Assembly (NCBI GenBank): GCA_944472155.2
Contig: OX235279.1
Location: 51,991,564 to 52,055,563 of the forward strand
DNA length: 64,000 nucleotides
Reading direction: 5' to 3'
Source: Trichobilharzia szidati
Taxonomy: Eukaryota > Platyhelminthes > Trematoda > Strigeidida > Schistosomatidae
This document shows positions 62,701-64,000 of this stretch, in pieces (the first letter of the stretch is position 1; every line of letters begins with the position of its first letter). The translations under genes and the position numbers were made by a program. A model generated the notes under the pieces. The model was not told where the DNA came from and searched no databases. It was given only the letters and a program-made list of their open reading frames with translations.

Positions 62701-63222
62701 ATTACTTTGCTGATTGTCAAATGCTGTTAATATTTTCTCCTAAGAAATATTATTGATCACAACTTTCTTTCTATTCTGGTCGTAATTTACCTAAAGTACT
62801 GCCTAAACAATAAACTTGCTAACCTTAACACCGGACTTCTGCAATTAATCACATGTTCCTCTTAATAATGTGGTTATCACCACCAATAAGTTAACACACA
62901 CAAACAAACAAATGCAGATCATACTCAAACATCTAACAAAATCTATTTGATAAAATTACCAGGACCAACTTCAGAAAATGGATTCTGAGAATTGATATGC
63001 ACGTCATCAGTTTTCGCAGGAAGTGTTGAATCACTCACTGAGCTTTGTATGCCAAGTAATTCGTTGAGACGGTCGATAGCGTTGACGATAAGTATCAAAT
63101 TATTTAGAGCAGTTATTGAAACAGTTAAGTTACGTTTGGCTTGGTCGAATTGTTGTATATCTCTAGTTATCTCTTGTACCATATCCTCTGATCTTGTCGC
63201 TCGGTCTTGCACATCCTGTATT
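40578..63222 (-). CDS. VPS53: VPS53, GARP/EARP tethering complex subunit, 12 exons, 5' end outside window
   Basis: VPS53 joins VPS52, VPS54 (GARP) or VPS50 (EARP) and VPS51 to tether endosome-derived vesicles at the trans-Golgi network or recycling endosomes. Exons (high to low): 63222-62960, 60202-59976, 57675-57404, 54739-54350, 52401-52259, 51225-50911, 50865-50726, 47180-47073, 45434-45181, 45094-44926, 41818-41567, 40901-40578. All phases agree; they give 951 residues to the stop. Family landmarks in order: [51 protein letters not shown] and [19 protein letters not shown] and [73 protein letters not shown]. The N-terminal 100 or so residues are missing because their exons lie right of 64000. 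Low-complexity insertions make the protein longer than the vertebrate form. Confidence 0.93.
41567..41818 (-). CDS. VPS53: VPS53 exon (FTQAPPRS to LDMK)
   Basis: Acceptor GATTTTAAG|TTCACT, donor ATGAAA|GTAAGT; 84 codons in phase 0. It contains [18 protein letters not shown] and LQNVLDMK. The open frame extends further upstream, but family similarity starts at the acceptor. Confidence 0.9.
42021..42190 (-). mobile_element. Sm-alpha-like SINE copy
   Basis: On the - strand: GGGTTCGAACCCC-type B box followed by the hammerhead-like stretch ACTGATGAGGAGTCCC and CTAGGACGAAG, then TCCAGTACTC and a tail ending in CCAACCAATGAAAC. The core is shifted and GAAA is changed to GAAG, so ribozyme activity is unlikely. 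It lies in the VPS53 intron between 44926 and 41818. Confidence 0.75.
42990..43146 (+). repeat. Interspersed repeat, left half, interrupted by an RTE insertion
   Basis: Sequence such as GTACACCTTATCTTCAAAGC and TGTGTTTCTTTGGCTCTC recurs on the opposite strand at 58665-58905. The repeat resumes after the RTE copy, at 44483-44570 (ATGCCGATGAACGTCTGTTG). The repeat type is unknown. Confidence 0.7.
43137..43146 (+). repeat. Target-site duplication, left copy
   Basis: ATGTTCTGCC, repeated exactly at 44473-44482 on the other side of the RTE copy. Confidence 0.85.
43147..44472 (+). mobile_element. RTE-type retrotransposon, 5'-truncated copy with target-site duplication
   Basis: It starts within the RT domain (GAGGAATCATGCTCCTGTCA) and ends in an (ATA)n tail. 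It contains [16 protein letters not shown], an active site in frame as [17 protein letters not shown] (F-A-D-D reads S-A-D-D), an 8-Gln run, and the C-terminal [20 protein letters not shown]. Stops lie near 43425 and at 43919-43921, and the 4-bp insertion is present near 44030. The flanking ATGTTCTGCC repeats show target-primed insertion. It sits in a VPS53 intron, opposite to VPS53 transcription. Confidence 0.9.
44926..45094 (-). CDS. VPS53: VPS53 exon ([10 protein letters not shown] to LFGAK)
   Basis: Acceptor TTGTTAG|GCCAGC, donor GCCAAG|GTGAGC. It codes [20 protein letters not shown], then [20 protein letters not shown], one of the best conserved parts of the family. Confidence 0.94.
45181..45434 (-). 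CDS. VPS53: VPS53 exon (VRPPSWASK to LYTVR)
   Basis: Acceptor TCGTTTAG|GTCAGA, donor GTCAG|GTAATA. It contains [20 protein letters not shown] and [20 protein letters not shown]. It is separated from the next exon by only 86 bp. Confidence 0.94.
46030..46240 (+). mobile_element. tRNA-derived SINE, degraded copy
   Basis: GTCGGTAATTCGGCAGCAGA (A-box-like) and GAGTTCGATCTCC (B box), followed by AAAATAAGACCACTGCTACC and a tail ATTCCACTGGGAACGTAAAG with an AATAAAATAAT end. It is the same family as the copy at 56085-56335. Confidence 0.7.
47073..47180 (-). CDS. VPS53: VPS53 exon (GVRLNKDD to RLKYE), small
   Basis: Acceptor ATTCATCAG|GGAGTT, donor TATGAG|GTACGT; 36 codons in phase 0. [20 protein letters not shown] followed by [10 protein letters not shown] matches the family block 'L.LIC.IL.TAEYCL.T..QLE.KLKEK'. 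It has no ATG, so an ORF scan does not show it. Confidence 0.9.
47425..47625 (+). other. 66-codon open frame of unknown origin
   Basis: [20 protein letters not shown] followed by [19 protein letters not shown]. It is inside the VPS53 intron 50725-47181/47072-45435 region boundary and is antisense to VPS53. No known domain is recognised. GAAGAACAACAGTTTTATTG just upstream resembles sequence at the ends of the inverted repeats at 52741 and 53983, so it may be retroelement-derived. Confidence 0.3.
47640..47945 (-). repeat. Non-LTR retrotransposon 3' fragment (second family)
   Basis: On + coordinates it shares TAACACATGTCCTAACCATC, ATTTCCCTCC and ACCTAGCACTC with the satellite unit and with the fragment at 35435. 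It is short and non-coding. Confidence 0.65.
48263..48275. repeat. Target-site duplication, left copy (RTE at 48276)
   Basis: TCTCTCTCAATTA, exactly repeated at 49118-49130. Confidence 0.85.
48276..49117 (-). mobile_element. RTE-type retrotransposon, 5'-truncated copy, subfamily with short Gln run
   Basis: The - strand begins just before the active site ([20 protein letters not shown]), continues [20 protein letters not shown] with only a few Gln, and ends at the (TAATAA)n tail. The 13-bp duplication TCTCTCTCAATTA flanks it on both sides. It carries the 4-bp GACT/AGTC-type duplication near 48731. It is inside a VPS53 intron, same direction as VPS53. Confidence 0.9.
49172..49184. repeat. Target-site duplication, left copy (RTE at 49185)
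   Basis: TAGTATTTTCGAT, repeated at 49758-49770 with one mismatch (TAGTACTTTCGAT). Confidence 0.8.
49185..49757 (-). mobile_element. RTE-type retrotransposon, 5'-truncated 3' end
   Basis: The - strand covers only the RT C-terminus, including [19 protein letters not shown], and the (TAA)n tail. It lacks the 4-bp insertion. It is flanked by a 13-bp imperfect duplication. It lies 67 bp from the previous RTE copy, in the same orientation, yet has its own target-site duplication, so the two are independent insertions. Confidence 0.88.
50108..50290 (+). mobile_element. Sm-alpha-like SINE copy
   Basis: GATGGTCTATGAGCTCGCC, then GTCCTGTGTTTGAACTCTGG (B-box region), GTACTGATGAAAAGTCCC, AGAATGAAACAGCTGTCCC, and a tail GATGTCAGCTCATGATGAAA. 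The hammerhead core is out of register and stem II is mispaired. It is in a VPS53 intron. Confidence 0.75.
50726..50865 (-). CDS. VPS53: VPS53 exon (LGRGQTG to LLRDDIQ), GC donor
   Basis: Acceptor AATGTTAG|GCCTTG. It codes [20 protein letters not shown], a Ser/Thr-rich linker, then [11 protein letters not shown], which aligns with the family's 'ISSLLKEKEG'. The exon ends ATACAG|GCAAGA, a GC donor in an otherwise perfect context; phase and similarity both support it. Confidence 0.85.
50866..50910 (-). other. VPS53: VPS53 micro-intron (45 bp)
   Basis: GTATGT...GTTAG, 45 bp, between exons ending at 50911 and starting at 50865. Removing it joins SALG to LGRG in frame. Schistosome genes are known for introns of this size. 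Confidence 0.85.
50911..51225 (-). CDS. VPS53: VPS53 exon (NPFDCVQNK to SLSALG)
   Basis: Acceptor CATTTTCAG|ATAATC, donor GCATTGG|GTATGT. It contains [20 protein letters not shown], then [20 protein letters not shown], matching the family's 'C.DLF.YYK..' and 'YL.EYA..IL' blocks. Confidence 0.93.
52259..52401 (-). CDS. VPS53: VPS53 exon ([10 protein letters not shown] to DVFKN), hidden from ORF scans
   Basis: Acceptor GGTTTTAG|CTGTTT, donor AAAATG|GTACAT; 47 codons plus split codons. [20 protein letters not shown] followed by [11 protein letters not shown] aligns with the family block 'CFEPHL.VYIESQDKNLGELI.RFV.DF'. It has no upstream start codon. Confidence 0.92.
53470..53655 (-). mobile_element. 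Sm-alpha-like SINE copy
   Basis: On the - strand: TGGCCTAATGGTCTACAAAC (A-box region), GTGTTCGAACCC, GTACTGATGAAAGGTTCC, AGAATGAAACAGCTGTCC, then the tail ATATCAGTTCATGATAAAG. The hammerhead core is degenerate. Confidence 0.75.
53656..53800 (+). mobile_element. Sm-alpha-like SINE copy, 5'-truncated, head-to-head with the previous one
   Basis: Starts at the B box (CTGGGTTCGAACCCCGG), then GTACTGCTGAAGAGTTCC, TAGGTCGAAACAGCTCTCC and a tail with GATGTCAATTAATGATAGAA. GAAAC is kept but the first core block reads CTGAAGA instead of CTGATGA. It forms an inverted pair with 53470-53655. Confidence 0.72.
54350..54739 (-). CDS. VPS53: VPS53 exon with Asp and Gly runs
   Basis: Acceptor CTGATTAG|ATTTGT, donor TTTCTAG|GTAATT. 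It starts [20 protein letters not shown], then [16 protein letters not shown], both family blocks. The middle carries eight Asp, Val, seven Gly and further Asp from GAT and GGT repeats, in the linker where other VPS53 proteins have a short acidic 'NPFLEDEP' stretch. It ends [11 protein letters not shown], matching 'NPFHGIVS'. Confidence 0.93.
55175..55800 (-). pseudogene. Non-LTR retrotransposon fragment (second family), - orientation
   Basis: Close in sequence to the reverse complement of 39100-39700, including CTAACATTGCTCGACGACGA, the CT run, and CTCACATAGGTGAGGCGGTC. Frames are broken. It lies in a VPS53 intron. Confidence 0.75.
56085..56335 (+). mobile_element. tRNA-derived SINE with RTE-like 3' tail
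   Basis: The tRNA-like head runs from about 56092: GCGTCGG can pair with CCGATGC about 70 bp later (seven pairs, one G-U); TGGCGCAGAGGTAGG fits the A box and GGTTCGATCC the B box of RNA polymerase III. The body has GAGACCACTGCTACGGAAAC. The tail TTGAAGCCTTATGTTGCACT with GGGAACGCAAAGGAATAAAA resembles the RTE 3' end (TTGAAGCCCTATGTTCCACT, AGGAACCCAAGGGAACAAT). It is not a functional tRNA: the anticodon arm is not well formed. Confidence 0.82.
56655..56700. repeat. (AT)n microsatellite
   Basis: About 45 bp of alternating A and T, with one G interruption, directly left of the palindrome. A shorter one (57244-57260) lies to its right. Confidence 0.9.
56707..56885 (-). mobile_element. Sm-alpha-like SINE, left arm of palindrome
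   Basis: The - strand: CCAGTGGCTCAATGGTCTAC (A-box region), TGGGTTCGAATCCCGG (B box), GTACTGCTGAAAAGTCCC, TAGGACAAAACAGCTGTCC, and a CCCAGG...GATGTCAGCTCATGATG tail. The hammerhead core has two changed blocks. Confidence 0.85.
56707..57202. repeat. Large palindrome: 223-bp arms, 50-bp spacer
   Basis: 56707-56929 is the reverse complement of 56980-57202 with five visible mismatches and no gaps (about 98 percent). Each arm holds an Sm-alpha-like SINE (outer) plus about 50 bp of other sequence (inner: CCTTGAATTCTAACTTCTGC, CAATTCACGACATAGCGC). Transcribed in either direction it would fold into one long hairpin. It lies in the VPS53 intron 57403-54740. Confidence 0.95.
57024..57215 (+). mobile_element. 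Sm-alpha-like SINE, right arm of palindrome
   Basis: CCCAGTGGCTCAATGG (A box), CCTGGGTTCGAGTCCCGG (B box), then GTACTG-CTGAAGA-GTCC and GGAC-AAAAC-AGCTGTC-CAGTAC. Compared with the hammerhead core CTGATGA ... GAAAC, one base differs in each block; stems I (GTACTG/CAGTAC) and II (GTCC/GGAC) still pair. Confidence 0.85.
57404..57675 (-). CDS. VPS53: VPS53 exon (ATKTVTDNK to LVTE)
   Basis: Acceptor AATACCAG|GCAACT, donor GAAAG|GTAAGC. It contains [20 protein letters not shown] followed by [20 protein letters not shown], matching 'HLSEY..LF......AWLDKIDRRYAW'. Confidence 0.94.
58665..58905 (-). repeat. Interspersed repeat, second copy (of 42990-43146/44483-44570)
   Basis: On the - strand it reads GTACACCTTATCTTCAAAGC, then AATGTGTTTCTTTGTGCTCC, and ends ATGCCGATGAACATCTTTCT, in the same order as the split copy at 42990-44570. 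The type is not identified; it has no coding potential. Confidence 0.7.
59235..59765 (+). pseudogene. RTE-type retrotransposon, 5' fragment (leader and endonuclease)
   Basis: Starts with the RTE leader TAGCCGGTCCTAAGCCC, then endonuclease pieces: TACAATGCTACGCATTTACA, ATGAGTGATATGAATGCAAA (the MGDMNA block with Gly to Ser), and [40 protein letters not shown]. It is unusual in being a 5' rather than 3' remnant. It stops before the RT. Confidence 0.75.
59976..60202 (-). CDS. VPS53: VPS53 exon (FRNENCSPD to LKLLLA)
   Basis: [20 protein letters not shown] matches the family's 'YGEVANLLQGV..VLE'. The donor CTTGCG|GTGAGA is clear. I chose the acceptor AACATAAAG|CTTTCA because it has a poly-T tract and gives the right phase; TTTCAG sites a few bases further would break the frame. 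Confidence 0.82.
60841..61780 (-). mobile_element. RTE-type retrotransposon, 5'-truncated copy
   Basis: The - strand starts at [20 protein letters not shown], has [18 protein letters not shown] (active site FADD changed to IADH), a Gln run interrupted by Arg, the 4-bp CAGT duplication near 61278, and the C-terminus [20 protein letters not shown]. It ends in (AAT)n at 60841. No clear duplication of the target was seen. It is in the first VPS53 intron of this window. Confidence 0.88.
62465..62690. repeat. Probable interspersed repeat with internal inverted repeat
   Basis: A G+C-richer island in AT-rich intron DNA. It contains ATGTGGCCACCATTC at 62535-62549 and its exact reverse complement at 62602-62616, plus the near-palindrome ACACTAGTTACTAGTGT at the right end. 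The + frame 62465-62677 has no known domain. Confidence 0.5.
62960..63222 (-). CDS. VPS53: VPS53 exon ([10 protein letters not shown] to FSEVGP), first one in window
   Basis: Acceptor ATTTGACAG|AATACA, donor [32 protein letters not shown] followed by [18 protein letters not shown] is the coiled-coil block typical of VPS53. The end ([20 protein letters not shown]) is an insertion relative to vertebrate forms. Confidence 0.92.
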
Positions 63223-64000
63223 CTGTCAAATGAATAGCAAAACTAACATTTTTCAGATTTAAACAGAAACAATAATTAAAAGGCAAAATTAATGAGGAAT
63301 ATAAAAACTAATAACACGAAAAGATAACGATCATACTTTAAGTGAGCAAGGCAAGGTAATATTGATTTATTTTAATCCTAGCCAGTTTTATATCTAATGC
63401 AATATATTAAGATTTATACTTAAGGAGATTTCACTCGGACGTTCTGAAAAGTTGTGCCAAGTTATAATTATATTAGTTGAATTAACACAAAATAATTATC
63501 TTTATTGGATTTACTAAAACAGCAGGCTATCTCCTCTTGAATCCCGCCGACTAAAAGGAAAGGAAATTACTCTCTGAACCAGAGAGCCAACTATAAACGT
63601 TTTAGGAGGCTAGATTCCATTCTAATATATACATACTAATTGGCCTCAGTGAATATCCAACTATATAGTAAACAGTAAAGAACAGAGTTTCACGATAGCA
63701 AAATGTATTCTTAGGTAACCGACACAATCTTGCTTTCAAGTATACTTGGTAAAATCTTTCAACCAGTAGTATAACTACTGAAAAGTGTAATAAAATTAGG
63801 GCTGAAAAGAAACTAAACGGAAGCAAACTTTGAATATTAAGCAAAAATGAGAAGTTTAAAGAATCTAAATACATCATAAATTTGGGTCCTACACAAACTA
63901 TAGATTTTTTGATGTCTCAATGATATTTTTTGTCTGAATGATGCTGCAGTTATCGAAAGCTACCAGATATGAAGTATGTCTAGGTAACTGGATTTCAGTT
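63223..64000. other. VPS53 intron sequence (part), no exon seen
   Basis: The exon starting at 63222 needs upstream VPS53 exons on the - strand. I searched this end for the conserved 'NVGQDGR.ALEEA' type block and found none, so they should lie beyond 64000. The - frame 63602-63877 has no VPS53 similarity. Confidence 0.6.

Overview
The window is nuclear DNA of a flatworm, almost certainly a blood fluke (genus Schistosoma or a close relative). Evidence: genes split by long repeat-filled introns next to tiny ones (45 and 86 bp); a tRNA-derived SINE carrying the hammerhead-ribozyme motif known from the schistosome Sm-alpha repeats; and a dense mix of RTE-type, CR1-like, Penelope-like and Ty3/gypsy elements typical of schistosomes. 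No bacterial operon, CRISPR array or viral genome is present. The species cannot be fixed from the sequence.

Two host genes are supported. (1) ASF1, the H3-H4 histone chaperone, lies on the + strand in three exons (10279-10387, 12819-13111, 16787-17815; 476 residues). Its globular domain is conserved, and it is followed by a tail of about 320 residues built from 72-bp and 120-bp tandem repeats. (2) VPS53, a subunit of the GARP/EARP vesicle-tethering complexes, lies on the - strand. Twelve exons between 63222 and 40578 were reconstructed by reading frame, splice sites and similarity to the animal VPS53 family. They encode 951 residues up to the natural stop; the 5' exons lie beyond the right edge. 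Two exons (52259-52401 and 47073-47180) have no start-like codon and are easily missed. One intron uses a GC donor.

Layout: 1-5609 has no clear gene, only scraps of retroelements. 5610-10214 is a decayed Ty3/gypsy element (- strand) with two 116-bp LTRs, the right one ending 64 bp before the ASF1 start codon. 10279-17989 is ASF1, with CR1-like and RTE fragments in its introns. 18410-20404 holds Penelope-like sequence with a GIY-YIG endonuclease. 21674-27707 is a tandem array of a 1496-bp unit (four full copies and the start of a fifth) running into a 499-base assembly gap. 28207-30484 is a CR1/Jockey-like element. 32222-35434 is a nearly full-length RTE element. 35435-40577 is a graveyard of non-LTR and gypsy fragments. 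40578-63222 is VPS53, whose introns hold RTE insertions with target-site duplications, two SINE types, a second Penelope fragment and a 223-bp-arm palindrome. 63223-64000 shows no recognisable exon.

The two host genes are converging neighbours (ASF1 +, VPS53 -) separated by about 22.6 kb of repeats. There is no evidence of shared regulation. The most unusual items are the 1496-bp array with alternating variants, the repeat-built ASF1 tail, the SINE palindrome inside VPS53, and the gypsy LTR sitting where the ASF1 promoter should be.
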